Positions 8,736 through 18,061 of a stretch of 36,937 nucleotides of DNA are shown here, piece after piece; the stretch's first letter is position 1, and each line of letters begins with the position of its first letter. The stretch is from Caulobacterales bacterium (GTDB lineage Bacteria; Pseudomonadota; Alphaproteobacteria; Caulobacterales; Caulobacteraceae). The stretch is from assembly GCA_016234625.1 (NCBI GenBank), contig JACRBD010000309.1:1-36937 (forward strand), written 5' to 3'. The notes beneath the pieces are model-generated. The model saw only the letters and a program-made list of their open reading frames with translations, was not told the origin of the DNA and ran no database searches. The translations under genes were made by a program, and so were the position numbers.

Positions 8736-8837
8736 TGCGTGGTTCGACACGCGCTTCGCGCTGCTCACCATGACGCGCATTTGTGTTCGTCATCCTGAGC
8801 AGGCCCGAAGGGCTGTGTCGAAGGACGCACGAACGCA
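8736..8837. repeat. palindromic intergenic repeat, family A copy 1
   Basis: Contains TTCGACACG near the left end and TGTGTCGAAGG near the right end, plus CTGCTCACCATGACG facing CGTCATCCTGAGCAGG; these two nested inverted pairs would form a long hairpin. The same element, with the same ends (GCGTGGTTCGACACGCG ... GACGCACGAACGCA), recurs at 22100-22217. Here it lies between tRNA-Arg and the NDUFS4-like gene. Confidence 0.85.
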
Positions 8838-8844
8838 CCCAGCC

Positions 8845-9150
8845 CTAATGCGTCCAGGACTGTCTCCGCCCCGCGGCGAAGTTGTCGGCGTAGGCCTTGA
8901 GGATCTTCTTCGGCTCCTTCGGCTCGAACAGCTGGAAGGCGATGGCGTGCTTCTGGGCGTAGGCGACGGCCTCGTCGCGGGTCTCGAAGGTCAGACGGAC
9001 CTGGCCGTTCATGTCGGTGGACTGGGTCCAGCCGGTCAGGGGGTCGTTGCGCCGCGCCGCGGCCGGCTCGAACTCCAGCAACCAGTCCTTCGTCCTGGCC
9101 TTGCCGGACTGCATGGCGGTCTTGGCCGGGCGGTAGATGCGAGCGAGCAT
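8845..9150 (-). CDS. NDUFS4-like complex I accessory subunit (ETC complex I subunit family)
   Basis: Small 101-residue protein homologous to the 18-kDa NDUFS4 accessory subunit of NADH:ubiquinone oxidoreductase, a subunit kept in alphaproteobacteria and mitochondria. I choose ATG 9150 ([16 protein letters not shown]). The track start at 9249 would run through the tRNA-Pro gene. Family features seen are [16 protein letters not shown] at the start, [44 protein letters not shown], and the C-terminal YADNF. It is likely peripheral on the cytoplasmic arm of complex I. The other complex I genes are not in the window. Confidence 0.9.
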   Translation of the reverse strand: MLARIYRPAKTAMQSGKARTKDWLLEFEPAAARRNDPLTGWTQSTDMNGQVRLTFETRDEAVAYAQKHAIAFQLFEPKEPKKILKAYADNFAAGRRQSWTH

Positions 9151-9178
9151 GTCAGGCCTCTTGCGTTCGTCTCTTCCA

Positions 9179-9255
<77 letters not shown>

Positions 9256-9444
9256 TGATCACGGAAGCGCTTGCTCTACAAAGCTTCGTCGCCCGGAGCA
9301 AACGGATTGCGCCGGGACGGTTGCGGTTCCCCTGGGTGACCGGCTTAAACGTCGTTCCCGCGCCGCGAAGGATGCTCTAGCGGTGAATCAGGGACCAGTC
9401 CTCGCCAGGCGGCGCCAAGTCCGCCGGCGACCCGAGGAAACGCC

Positions 9445-10530
9445 ATGACCGAGCCGACCATCGCCGCAAGCGTCGACCAGATCGACGCCGCCTGGATGAC
9501 CGCCGCCCTGCGATCATCCGGCGCCCTGCCTACGGGCGAGGTGACGGCCCTGACGGTGACGCCAGTCGGCAATGGCCTCGTCGGCGACAGCTTCCGCCTG
9601 GCGTTGACCTATGAGGACGCTCCCGCCTCCGCCCCGACCAGCGTGGTCGGCAAGTTCGCCGCCGCCGATCCGGCCAGCCGGGCCTCGGGCGCGGCGTTCA
9701 ACCTCTATGGCCGGGAGGTCGGCTTCTATCGCGAGCTGGCCTCGACGGTGGGGATCATCACGCCGAAGACCCATTTCGCCCGCATCGATCCGGCGACCTC
9801 GGCCTTCACCCTGATCTTCGAGGACTTCGGCCCGGCCCGCCCGGGCGACCAGCTGGCCGGCTGTTCGCTGGCCGACGCCGAGACGGCTATGCTGGAAGCC
9901 GCCGCCCTGCACGGCCCGCGCTGGACCGACGCGTCCCTGCGCGACATCGACTGGCTGGCCGGCGGGGCGGACATGTATCCGGCGATTGTCGCCGCCCTGC
10001 CCGGCATCATCGCCGGCTTCCGCGAGCGCTACGACGGCGTGCTGGAGGCCGACCACATGGCGGTGGTCGAACGCCTGCTGGAGGTCATGCCGCTGTTCCA
10101 GGGCGCGTCTGAGGGGCCGTTCACCCTCCAGCACGGCGACTTCCGGCTGGACAACATCCTGTTCGACATCCAGGGCGGCGCGCGCCGGATGGGGACGCTG
10201 GACTGGCAGACCCTGGCCATCGGGCCCGGCCTGACCGACGTGACGTACTTCCTCAGCGCCGGCGTGTCACCGGAACTGCGTCGCGCGCACGAGCGCGATC
10301 TGGTCGGCCTCTATCACGAGGAGCTGAAGCGGCTGGGCGTTCGCGACTACAGCGCCGACCAGTGCTGGACCGACTACCGCCGCATGGGGGTGCACGGGGT
10401 GTTCATGGGCGTCTTCTCGGCCATGGTGGTGGAGCGCACGGAGCGCGGCGACGCCCTGTTCCTGACCATGACCCGCGGCGCCTGCGCCCAGGCCCTTGAT
10501 CTGGACACCTTCGACCTCTGGACCGCCTAG
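9445..10530 (+). CDS. phosphotransferase, APH / ecdysteroid-kinase-like family
   Basis: 361-residue protein of the aminoglycoside phosphotransferase/choline kinase fold. An N-lobe with [15 protein letters not shown] and [10 protein letters not shown] is followed by [15 protein letters not shown] and the catalytic loop [13 protein letters not shown] (H230-D232...N237). Next comes the metal-binding [21 protein letters not shown], matching the DWE/DWQ motif of this superfamily. In bacteria such proteins often phosphorylate small hydroxylated metabolites; the substrate here is unknown and a resistance role is not supported. It is a single plus-strand gene, converging on the thioesterase gene with a gap of only 6 bp. 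Confidence 0.85.
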   Translation: MTEPTIAASVDQIDAAWMTAALRSSGALPTGEVTALTVTPVGNGLVGDSFRLALTYEDAPASAPTSVVGKFAAADPASRASGAAFNLYGREVGFYRELASTVGIITPKTHFARIDPATSAFTLIFEDFGPARPGDQLAGCSLADAETAMLEAAALHGPRWTDASLRDIDWLAGGADMYPAIVAALPGIIAGFRERYDGVLEADHMAVVERLLEVMPLFQGASEGPFTLQHGDFRLDNILFDIQGGARRMGTLDWQTLAIGPGLTDVTYFLSAGVSPELRRAHERDLVGLYHEELKRLGVRDYSADQCWTDYRRMGVHGVFMGVFSAMVVERTERGDALFLTMTRGACAQALDLDTFDLWTA

Positions 10531-10536
10531 GGCTCC

Positions 10537-10983
10537 CTAGACCTTCGCCCCCGGCGCGGGTTGATCGGAGCGACGGTTTACCGGTTTGAAGATGCCGGTG
10601 GCCCGCATGACGTCCCGGGTCCCGGTCCGGATGCGGCCCTCGACGAACACCAGGTCCTTCGTCTTGCGAATGACCACGCCGTCGCCATAGACCCAGTCGC
10701 CGGCCCGGGCCATCGACAGGAAGTCCAGGGACAGATGCACCGTCACCGAGGCCCCGCCGGTCTCGCGGCCAACCGCGTTGGCCAGGACGCCGTCCATGAA
10801 GGTCGACAGCATCCCCCCGTGGACGATGCCCAGGCTGTTGCAGTGGCGTTTGAGCACGAAAAAGGCGTGCTCGACCCCGCCGCCGCCGACCCGGTGAAAC
10901 ATCGGGCCATTATGACTGGTGAAGGGCCCGCGGGCGCTGGGCTGGAAGCCCTCCGGCGGGGCGGGAACGGTCTCTCCGCTCAC
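10537..10983 (-). CDS. PaaI-family hotdog thioesterase
   Basis: 148-residue hotdog-fold protein, likely an acyl-CoA thioesterase. I choose GTG 10983 (VSGETVPAPPEGFQ), because it overlaps the stop of the upstream DUF192 gene in GTGA and hotdog similarity begins soon after; the track start at 11220 lies inside that gene. The signature NSLGIVHGGMLSTFMDGVLANAVG contains the HGG motif and the acidic residue on the hotdog helix. VTVHLSLDFLSMARAGDWVYGDG is the conserved central strand region. The substrate is unknown. It is likely translationally coupled to the DUF192 gene, with the cold-shock gene further upstream. Confidence 0.88.
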   Translation of the reverse strand: MSGETVPAPPEGFQPSARGPFTSHNGPMFHRVGGGGVEHAFFVLKRHCNSLGIVHGGMLSTFMDGVLANAVGRETGGASVTVHLSLDFLSMARAGDWVYGDGVVIRKTKDLVFVEGRIRTGTRDVMRATGIFKPVNRRSDQPAPGAKV

Positions 10984-11492
10984 CGGGCGAACATCTTGTG
11001 ATGCACCTGGTCGCCGATCTCGATGCCCAGCTCGGCCGCGCGGCCGCCGGCGATTTCCAGCACGCCCAGGGCCGCGCCGTGCGAGGGGACCGGCGTTTCG
11101 TCGAACGGTTTGGTCATGGCGGCGATCGAGATGATCCGGCCGTTCGCGCCGATGTAGATGATGTCCAGCGGGATGTAGGTGTTGCGCATCCAGAAGGCCC
11201 GCTCGGCCGGGACGGTCCACTCGAACAGCATGCCGGCGTCGGGCGCTAGGCTGGTGCGGTACATCAGGCCTTGCTGGCGTTCCGGCTCGTCGTCGGCGAT
11301 CTCGACCTTGAAGCTCACCGGCCCCCTGGAGGTGTCGATGGTCAGGCTTTCCAGGATGACCGGCGCAGCCGCGGCCGGCGGCGGAGTCGGCGCGGGCCCC
11401 TCGGCGCGGCAGGCGCCGGCGACCAGCAGGGGCGCGGCCAGAACCGCGGCCAGGACGAAGGTCCGGCCGCCGCGACGCGGGATCGATGTCAC
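10980..11492 (-). CDS. DUF192 family lipoprotein
   Basis: 170 residues. The N-terminus, after an Arg-rich start, has a hydrophobic stretch FVLAAVLAAPLLVAGACRAE ending in a lipobox-like VAGAC, so the protein is probably lipidated or at least exported. The rest is a DUF192 domain: VSFKVEIADDEPERQQGLMYRTSLAPDAGMLFEW, FWMRNTYIPLDIIYIGANGRII, and GVLEIAGGRAAELGIEIGDQV. DUF192 proteins have no firm biochemical role. It lies 24 bp downstream of the double cold-shock gene and overlaps the thioesterase start, so the three probably form one unit. Confidence 0.9.
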   Translation of the reverse strand: MTSIPRRGGRTFVLAAVLAAPLLVAGACRAEGPAPTPPPAAAAPVILESLTIDTSRGPVSFKVEIADDEPERQQGLMYRTSLAPDAGMLFEWTVPAERAFWMRNTYIPLDIIYIGANGRIISIAAMTKPFDETPVPSHGAALGVLEIAGGRAAELGIEIGDQVHHKMFAR

Positions 11493-11516
11493 AAGGCTAC
11501 TCCAGGAGCGTCGGCG

Positions 11517-12143
11517 TCAGGACGCCGCGATTTCGGCCACGACCAGACCCTTGGGCCCTTCGGCGAAGCGCACCATGACGCCGTCTCCGGGCTGCAGGTC
11601 ATCCAGACCGCTGCGGCGCAGGGTCTCGATGTGGACGAAGATATCGCCGGGCTCGGCGTCGCGCACCACGAAACCATAGCCCTTGGTGCGGTTGAACCAT
11701 TTGACCGTGCAATGCTCCAGCGGTCCGTCGGCGCGCGGTGCGGGGCCGCGGCGCGGGGCGTCGCGCTGGCCGCCGAAGCGGTCGCCGCCGCCGAAGCGGT
11801 CGCGCTCCTTGCGGAAGCCGCCGTCGTGGCTGTCGAACCGCCTCTGCGGCCGCTCCCCCGGCGGCGGCGCGGCGGACTCGTCGAGATCGACAATGTCGGA
11901 AACCTGCCAGCCCTTGGTGCGGCGCACGACGTCGCAGACGATGACAGAGCCTTCGAGCGCCGACTCGCGGCCAGCGTTGCGCAGTGAAGTGATGTGCAGC
12001 AGCACATCCTTCAGGCCGGTCTGACCGGGATCGTCGGGCACGATGAACCCGTACCCCTTCCCGGCGTCGAACCATTTCACACGGCCATTGATCCGCACGG
12101 ATTCTTCGTGCGGCTCCTGCGCCTCGAAATCGTAACCAGACAT
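11517..12143 (-). CDS. cold-shock protein with two cold-shock domains
   Basis: 208 residues. The first OB-fold, at about residues 15-75, has [19 protein letters not shown] and [15 protein letters not shown]. The second, at about 140-205, has [35 protein letters not shown]. Both carry the RNP1-like K/R-GYGF and the RNP2-like (D/I)xxxH motifs for single-stranded nucleic acid binding. A charged Arg/Gly/Asp-rich linker (about 85-135) joins them. Two-domain Csp proteins (CspC/CspD) are known from Caulobacter, so this fits the lineage; which of the two it matches is not decided. It is probably an RNA chaperone and is followed by DUF192 and thioesterase genes. Confidence 0.93.
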   Translation of the reverse strand: MSGYDFEAQEPHEESVRINGRVKWFDAGKGYGFIVPDDPGQTGLKDVLLHITSLRNAGRESALEGSVIVCDVVRRTKGWQVSDIVDLDESAAPPPGERPQRRFDSHDGGFRKERDRFGGGDRFGGQRDAPRRGPAPRADGPLEHCTVKWFNRTKGYGFVVRDAEPGDIFVHIETLRRSGLDDLQPGDGVMVRFAEGPKGLVVAEIAAS

Positions 12144-12224
12144 TCCGCCCCTCTGCCCCGCCCTAAAGTCCTTTCCGGACGGGGAACCAACTATAACACT
12201 GTTCTCGCAGGAGGAGAGCCGTCA

Positions 12225-12320
12225 ATGCTCGAATTCGCGCAGACGATGACTCGGGCCGAAGCCGCGACGATTGGTCGCAATACGGAGAGAAATTTCACTC
12301 GCGGCGGTGGTACGCCCTAG
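12225..12320 (+). CDS. possible 31-residue small ORF overlapping tRNA-Glu (uncertain)
   Basis: ATG 12225 is preceded by AGGAGG at 12209-12214, ten bases away, an unusually complete Shine-Dalgarno sequence. The ORF encodes MLEFAQTMTRAEAATIGRN... and stops inside the antisense tRNA-Glu gene. The peptide is not recognised and has no membrane segment. A TATAAC hexamer sits at 12192-12197, but no good -35 precedes it. It may be chance. Confidence 0.22.
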   Translation: MLEFAQTMTRAEAATIGRNTERNFTRGGGTP

Positions 12321-12382
12321 GGGAGTCGAACCCCTCTTACCAGATTGAAAATCTGGGGTCCTAACCGATAGACGAAGGGCGC
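12308..12382 (-). tRNA. tRNA-Glu(TTC)
   Basis: A 75-nt cloverleaf on the complement. The acceptor GCGCCCT pairs with AGGGCGT, giving one G-T pair at the first position, and the discriminator is A. The anticodon arm CCAGA-TTTTCAA-TCTGG gives TTC, glutamate. The T-arm is GGGG-TTCGACT-CCCC and CCA is encoded. Confidence 0.95.
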
Positions 12383-12484
12383 CCGGTCGCGAGGAAGCGG
12401 CTGTATATTCGCGACTCCGGGCAGGCGCAAGCCCCCAGCCGCCCAGATTCCGCGCGGCCGGCCCTCAGGCGGCGGATGGCGGAA

Positions 12485-14287
12485 TCAAAGCACCATCCGG
12501 GGGTCGGCGGCATCCTCGATCTCCAGTTCCACGCTCTGGCGGCCCTGCCAGTCGTCGGGCTTCAATCGGCCGACGAAGTGCATCGCCCCGCCCCCGGCCA
12601 TGATCCGCTCGCCCATGGCCGTTTCACCGGCCCGCCAGGCCACCGCCTTCAGCTTTCCGCCGGAGGAGTCGATCAGGGTGCAGCGCACATGGCCGCCTTT
12701 GAGCATCATCGGCCGCTCGATCCGGGCGTCGGCCACGGCGAAGGTCGGCTCGGGGTTGCCGGGGCCGAACGGCGCCAGCCGCTGGAACTCGCCGTAGAGG
12801 CCGCGGGTCGCGCCGCCGGGGCTGACCAGGGCGTCGATCTCGATGGCGTCCAGACCCGCGGCCTCGACCATTTCTCCGGCCAGCCGCTCGCAGAGGAAGG
12901 CGCGCAGGTCAGGGATCGCCGAGGGGCGGATGGTCAGGCCGGCGGCCATGGCGTGGCCGCCCCCGGCCAGCAGCAGGCCCTCATCAAACGCCGCCTGCAC
13001 CGCCCGTCCTAGGTTCACCCCCGGCTGGGAACGGCCCGAGCCCTTGCCGGTGTCGGACGGCCGGTCGACGCCGATGACCACCACCGGCTTGCGGTAGCGT
13101 TCGCGCAGGCGGGCGGCGGCGATGCCGACCACGCCCGGGTGCCAGCCATCGCCGGCCACGACGATGGCCGGTGCGTCCGGATCGAAGTTGCTGTCGCGCT
13201 CAATGGCCAGGACGGCTTCGTCGATGACGCCCTTCTCGACGTCCTTGCGGGAGGCGTTGAGGGCGTCGAGCTGTTCGGCCAAGTCACGCGCCTCCTCCGG
13301 ATCGTCGGTGGACAGCAGGCGCGCGCCCAGGTCCGAGCGACCGATCCGGCCACCGGCGTTGATCCGGGGGCCCAGGATGAAGCCGGCGTGGAAGGTGGTT
13401 GCCGGCCCTTGCGCCTTGGCCACGTCCAGCAGCGCCTTGAGACCCGGGTTGGCCCATGCCGACATGGTCTTCAGGCCCTGGGCGGCGATCGCCCGGTTGA
13501 AGCCGGTCAGGCTGGTGACGTCGCAGACCGCGCCCATGGCGGCCAGATCCAGCCACTGGCGGATGTCGGGCTCGGGCCGGTCCTGGAACAGGCCCCGGCG
13601 GCGCGCTTCGCGATTGAGGGCGGCCAGCAGGACGAAGGTCACCCCGGCGGCGGCAAGATGCCCCTGCCCCGACGAATCGTCCGGCCGGTTAGGATTGACC
13701 AGGGCCGCGGCCGGCGGTGGTTCGCCGCGCATCAGGTGGTGGTCGATGACCACGATATCGAGGCCGATGTCTCGCGCCGCGATCAGTGCGTCGTGGGCCG
13801 CCGCGCCGCAATCGACGGTGACCACCAGGTGGGCCCCCTGCTCCTGGAGGTGGCGGAAGGCGGCGGGACTGGGGCCATAGCCCTCGATGATCCGGTCAGG
13901 GACATAGATGGCCAGCTCGCGGCCCATGGCGCGGAACCAGCGCACCAGCTGGGCGGCGCTGGAGGCTCCGTCGACGTCGTAGTCGGCGAACACCGCGGTT
14001 GGCCGGCCGGTCTCGACCGCGTCCACCAGGATCGAGGCGGCCAGGTCCATGTCGGCGAAGGTCGAGGGGTCGGGGAACTGGGCCTTGAGGGTCGGCGACA
14101 GATAGTCGGCCGCGCCCTCCGCCGCGACACCGCGCGAGGCCAGGGCGCGGGCCAGCGGCTCGCTCAGGCCATGACGCAGCTGGTGATCACGGACCAGCGC
14201 GGCGTCAGCCGGACGCCAGCGCCATGCGCGACCCGACAGGGAGCGGTGGGTGCCGAGAAAACCGACCTCGCCCGCGCCGTCGGCCAT
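12485..14287 (-). CDS. recJ: single-stranded-DNA-specific exonuclease RecJ
   Basis: 5'-3' single-strand exonuclease of the DHH phosphoesterase family, used in RecF-pathway recombination and repair. Start chosen at ATG 14287 (MADGAGEVGFLGTHRSLSGR), two bases after the glpX stop; the track start at 14560 lies in glpX. It has 600 residues, near the family norm. The metal-binding motifs are in order: FADYDVDGASSAAQ, TVDCGAAAHDAL, VIDHHLMRGEPP and then HAGFILGPRINAGGRIG. The DHHA1 domain follows, with GDGWHPGVVGIAAARL and GGGHAMAAGLTI, and then the C-terminal OB domain (AFGPGNPEPTFAVADARI). It is the last gene of an aminotransferase-hom-glpX-recJ run. Confidence 0.96.
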   Translation of the reverse strand: MADGAGEVGFLGTHRSLSGRAWRWRPADAALVRDHQLRHGLSEPLARALASRGVAAEGAADYLSPTLKAQFPDPSTFADMDLAASILVDAVETGRPTAVFADYDVDGASSAAQLVRWFRAMGRELAIYVPDRIIEGYGPSPAAFRHLQEQGAHLVVTVDCGAAAHDALIAARDIGLDIVVIDHHLMRGEPPPAAALVNPNRPDDSSGQGHLAAAGVTFVLLAALNREARRRGLFQDRPEPDIRQWLDLAAMGAVCDVTSLTGFNRAIAAQGLKTMSAWANPGLKALLDVAKAQGPATTFHAGFILGPRINAGGRIGRSDLGARLLSTDDPEEARDLAEQLDALNASRKDVEKGVIDEAVLAIERDSNFDPDAPAIVVAGDGWHPGVVGIAAARLRERYRKPVVVIGVDRPSDTGKGSGRSQPGVNLGRAVQAAFDEGLLLAGGGHAMAAGLTIRPSAIPDLRAFLCERLAGEMVEAAGLDAIEIDALVSPGGATRGLYGEFQRLAPFGPGNPEPTFAVADARIERPMMLKGGHVRCTLIDSSGGKLKAVAWRAGETAMGERIMAGGGAMHFVGRLKPDDWQGRQSVELEIEDAADPRMVL

Positions 14288-14289
14288 GA

Positions 14290-15243
<954 letters not shown>

Positions 15244-15300
15244 GAATGTCAGTCTCCCGGCCTCTTCCAGAGGCTCTGGTCCGCCATAGTCGGAGGATTC

Positions 15301-16590
15301 TCAGATGCGCGCGATGCGCAACAGCCGCGGACGCTCTAGCACGGCCGGCAGTTTTTCGATGCGGTTTATCGCGTCAGTCAGGACGGACTCGGCGATCGCG
15401 TGGGTAGTCAGCACGATCGGCACCCCGCCGGCGTCCTCGACGGGCTTCTGCAGGAAGCTGTCGATGGAGACTCCGCATTCGGCCAGGGTCTCGGACACGG
15501 CGGCGATGACCCCGGGCTGGTCCTTCACGAGCAGGCGCAGGTAGGCCTTGCCGACGCGACGGGTGGGCGCCACCGCGACGAACGGCTTGAGGCTCGCGGC
15601 CGGGGCCTGGAACACTGGCCGGCGGGCCAGGGTCATGACGTCGGCGATGTCGGCGGCTACGGCGGCGGCGGTGGGACCCGAGCCGGCCCCCGGTCCCTGG
15701 ATGAATATCCGGCCGATCCGGGTGCCCTCGATGAACAGGGCGTTGAGCGCCCCGCGGGTTTCGGCCAGGGGATGACCCTGGGCCACCAGCGAGGGGTGCA
15801 CCCGCACCGCCACCCCGTCGGCCGTGCGATCGGCCGAGGCGATCAGCCGGATGCGATAGCCGAGGTCCTTGGCCAGGCGGATATCCAGCAGGTCGACCTG
15901 GTCGATGCCCTCGATCTCGGCGGCGGCGAAGTTGGGCGCGCAGCCGAAGGCCAGAGCGGCCAGAATGGTCACCTTGTGCGCCGCGTCGAAGCCGCCCACG
16001 TCCATGGTCGGGTCGGCCTCGGCATAGCCCATGCGCTGGGCTTCGCTGAGCACCTCGGCGAAGGGGGCGCCGCGTTGTTCCATCTCGCTGAGGATGAAGT
16101 TGCAAGTGCCGTTCAGGATGCCGGCGACCCCGATCACGTCGTCGCCGACCATGGCCTCGCGCAACATCTTGACGGCGGGCGTGCCGCCCATGACGGCGGC
16201 CTCGAACAGCAGGGGCACGCCGGCCGCCTCGGCCAGCAGGGCCAGCTCGGCGCCGTGCTCGGCGATCAGGGCCTTGTTGGCGGTGACCACCGGCTTGCCG
16301 GCCTTCAGCGCCGCCTCGACCGCCGCCTTGGCCGGGCCGTCGGAGCCGCCGACCAGCTCGACGAAGATGTCGATGTCCGGCGAGGTGGCCAGGGCCACCG
16401 GATCGTCGAACCAGGCCAGGCCGGAGATGTCGATGCTGCGGGGCCGCGAGCGCGAGCGCGCCGTCACCCCGGTGATCGCCGCCCTGCCCCCGGCCGGGGC
16501 GAAGTCCGGCCGTTCGGCGAGGAACTGCAGCAGGCCGCCGCCCACGGTGCCCAGGCCAGCGACTCCGATACGCCAGGTGCGCGGGCTCAT
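15301..16590 (-). CDS. hom: homoserine dehydrogenase
   Basis: NAD(P)H-dependent reduction of aspartate semialdehyde to homoserine, the branch point toward threonine and methionine. Start chosen at ATG 16590 (MSPRTWRIGVAGLGTVGGG), which places the Rossmann GLGTVG at the very N-terminus; the track start at 16635 reads through the family-B repeat. It has 429 residues. Catalytic-domain motifs are VTANKALIAEHG, FEAAVMGGTPAVKML, GILNGTCNFILSEME, and GYAEADPTMDVGGFDAAHK. A C-terminal ACT domain at about 350-425 (LRLLVKDQPGVIAAVSETLAECGVSID) suggests feedback control by an amino acid. A 26-bp perfect inverted repeat lies just upstream. With metC, cysK and sseA it makes the window rich in methionine/cysteine genes. 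Confidence 0.96.
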   Translation of the reverse strand: MSPRTWRIGVAGLGTVGGGLLQFLAERPDFAPAGGRAAITGVTARSRSRPRSIDISGLAWFDDPVALATSPDIDIFVELVGGSDGPAKAAVEAALKAGKPVVTANKALIAEHGAELALLAEAAGVPLLFEAAVMGGTPAVKMLREAMVGDDVIGVAGILNGTCNFILSEMEQRGAPFAEVLSEAQRMGYAEADPTMDVGGFDAAHKVTILAALAFGCAPNFAAAEIEGIDQVDLLDIRLAKDLGYRIRLIASADRTADGVAVRVHPSLVAQGHPLAETRGALNALFIEGTRIGRIFIQGPGAGSGPTAAAVAADIADVMTLARRPVFQAPAASLKPFVAVAPTRRVGKAYLRLLVKDQPGVIAAVSETLAECGVSIDSFLQKPVEDAGGVPIVLTTHAIAESVLTDAINRIEKLPAVLERPRLLRIARI

Positions 16591-16603
16591 ACCTTTTCTC
16601 CGC

Positions 16604-16702
16604 TCATCCCGGCGAATGCCGGGACCCAGATCCAAACTGGGTGTTCAGGGCAGGATTCGAAAGCCGGCGCTCGCAACTGGGTCCCGGCATTCGCCGGGAT
16701 GA
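16604..16702. repeat. palindromic intergenic repeat, family B copy 2, 26-bp perfect arms
   Basis: The arms at 16604-16629 and 16677-16702 are exact reverse complements over 26 bp (start TCATCCCGGCGAATGCCGGG). Each arm is itself partly palindromic (CCCGGCGAATGCCGGG). The 47-bp spacer repeats the CAAACTGGGT / CAACTGGGT theme. It lies between the aminotransferase stop and the hom start, both on the minus strand, where it could attenuate or stabilise the message. Confidence 0.92.
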
Positions 16703-16723
16703 CCGGATTTTGGGGATCGGTGC

Positions 16724-17944
16724 TCATTGCGCCGCCACCGAGTTGTGGGCCTTGCCCAGGATGCGGTCGGAGTCTGCGAGGAACTTCTTCACGTTGCGGG
16801 CGGCCTGGCGGATGCGGTGTTCGTTCTCGACCAGGCCGATGCGCACATAGCCCTCGCCGTATTCGCCGAAGCCGGAGCCCGGGGCCACGGCGACCCCGGC
16901 CTCTTCCACCAGCAGGCGGGAGACCTGCATCGAGCCGATGTCCTTGTACTGTTCAGGGATCCGGGCCCAGGCGAACATCGAGGCCGGCGGCGCGGGAATA
17001 TCCCAGCCGGCGCGCTTCATGCTGCTGACCAGGGTGTCGCGGCGGCCCTTGTAGATACCGCGGATCTCTTCGACGCAGTCCTGCGGACCGTTCAGGGCGG
17101 CGGCGGCGGCCACCTGGATGGGCAGGAAGGCGCCGTAGTCGAGATAGGACTTCACCCTGGCCAGGGCCGCGCACATGCGCGCGTTGCCGACCACCATGCC
17201 TACGCGCCAGCCGGCCATGGCGTAGGTCTTCGACAGGCTGTTGACCTCGACGGCGATGTCCCGGGCGCCCTCGACCTGCAGGATCGACGGCGGCGGATTG
17301 TCATCGAAATAGATCTCCGAATAGGCCACGTCGGAAATGACCAGCATGTCGTGCTTCTTGGCCAGCTGGACGGCGTCCCTGTAGAAATCCAGATCGACCC
17401 ACTGGGCCGTCGGGTTGGACGGATAGCTGAGGATCAGGATGCTGGGCGGCGGGGCGGAGTGGCGCACGGCCCGGCCGATGCCCGACAGATACTCCTCCGG
17501 CGACAGGGCCGGCACGTGGCGGATCACGCCGCCGGCCATGATGAAGCCGAAGGCGTGGATCGGATAGGCGGGGTTGGGGCAGATGATCACGTCGCCCGGC
17601 GCGGTCAGGGCGTTGGCCAGGTTGGCGAAGCCCTCCTTCGAGCCGAGGGTGGCGACCACCTCGGTGTCGGGGTTCAGCTTCACGCCGTAGCGGCGATCGT
17701 AATAGCCGGCCATGGCGCGGCGCAGGCCGATGACGCCCTTGGACGCCGAGTAGCGGCCGGCCTTGGGATCGCGGGCCGTTTCGATCAGCTTGTCGACGAT
17801 GTGCTTGGGGGTCGGCATGTCCGGATTGCCCATGCCGAAGTCGATGATGTCCGTACCTTCGGCCCGAAGCTTGGCCTTGATGCGGTTCACTTCCTCGAAG
17901 ACGTAGGGCGGCAGACGCCGGATACGGTGGAACTCGTTGCTCAT
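16724..17944 (-). CDS. class I aminotransferase, AlaC / LL-DAP-aminotransferase-like
   Basis: 406-residue PLP enzyme of fold type I. Visible features are FGMGNPDMPTP at the N-terminus, YSASKGVIGLRRAMAGYY, the ICPNPAYPIH loop, LSYPSNPTAQWV (Asn for cofactor binding), VISDVAYSEIYFDD with the pyridine-N Asp, the PLP lysine K239 in NSLSKTYAMAGWRVG, and the C-terminal VRIGLVENEHRIRQA with the carboxylate-binding Arg. This version is usually annotated as LL-diaminopimelate aminotransferase or alanine/glutamate-pyruvate transaminase (AlaC). The AlaC-type role is more likely, but substrates cannot be read from sequence. It heads the hom-glpX-recJ group, separated from hom by a palindromic repeat. Confidence 0.9.
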   Translation of the reverse strand: MSNEFHRIRRLPPYVFEEVNRIKAKLRAEGTDIIDFGMGNPDMPTPKHIVDKLIETARDPKAGRYSASKGVIGLRRAMAGYYDRRYGVKLNPDTEVVATLGSKEGFANLANALTAPGDVIICPNPAYPIHAFGFIMAGGVIRHVPALSPEEYLSGIGRAVRHSAPPPSILILSYPSNPTAQWVDLDFYRDAVQLAKKHDMLVISDVAYSEIYFDDNPPPSILQVEGARDIAVEVNSLSKTYAMAGWRVGMVVGNARMCAALARVKSYLDYGAFLPIQVAAAAALNGPQDCVEEIRGIYKGRRDTLVSSMKRAGWDIPAPPASMFAWARIPEQYKDIGSMQVSRLLVEEAGVAVAPGSGFGEYGEGYVRIGLVENEHRIRQAARNVKKFLADSDRILGKAHNSVAAQ

Positions 17945-18061
17945 TTACGGGCTCTCTGCGCCGTTCGGGGCGCGCTGGGAGCGGAGGTCGCGCATGGATA
18001 GCCCCCGGAGGGCGCATTACCAAGCAGGTTCAGGGAATTTCTTGCCTCCGCCGCGCCGGAC

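Noticed and set aside
12144-12224. Sigma-70 promoter for the cold-shock gene using TATAGT on the minus strand
   Set aside because: TTGACG is present upstream but about 24 bp from TATAGT, too far for a standard promoter; no better -35 at 17 bp.
15400-17028. 542-codon ORF antisense to hom
   Set aside because: Lies opposite hom, the family-B repeat and the aminotransferase; typical third-position GC shadow.
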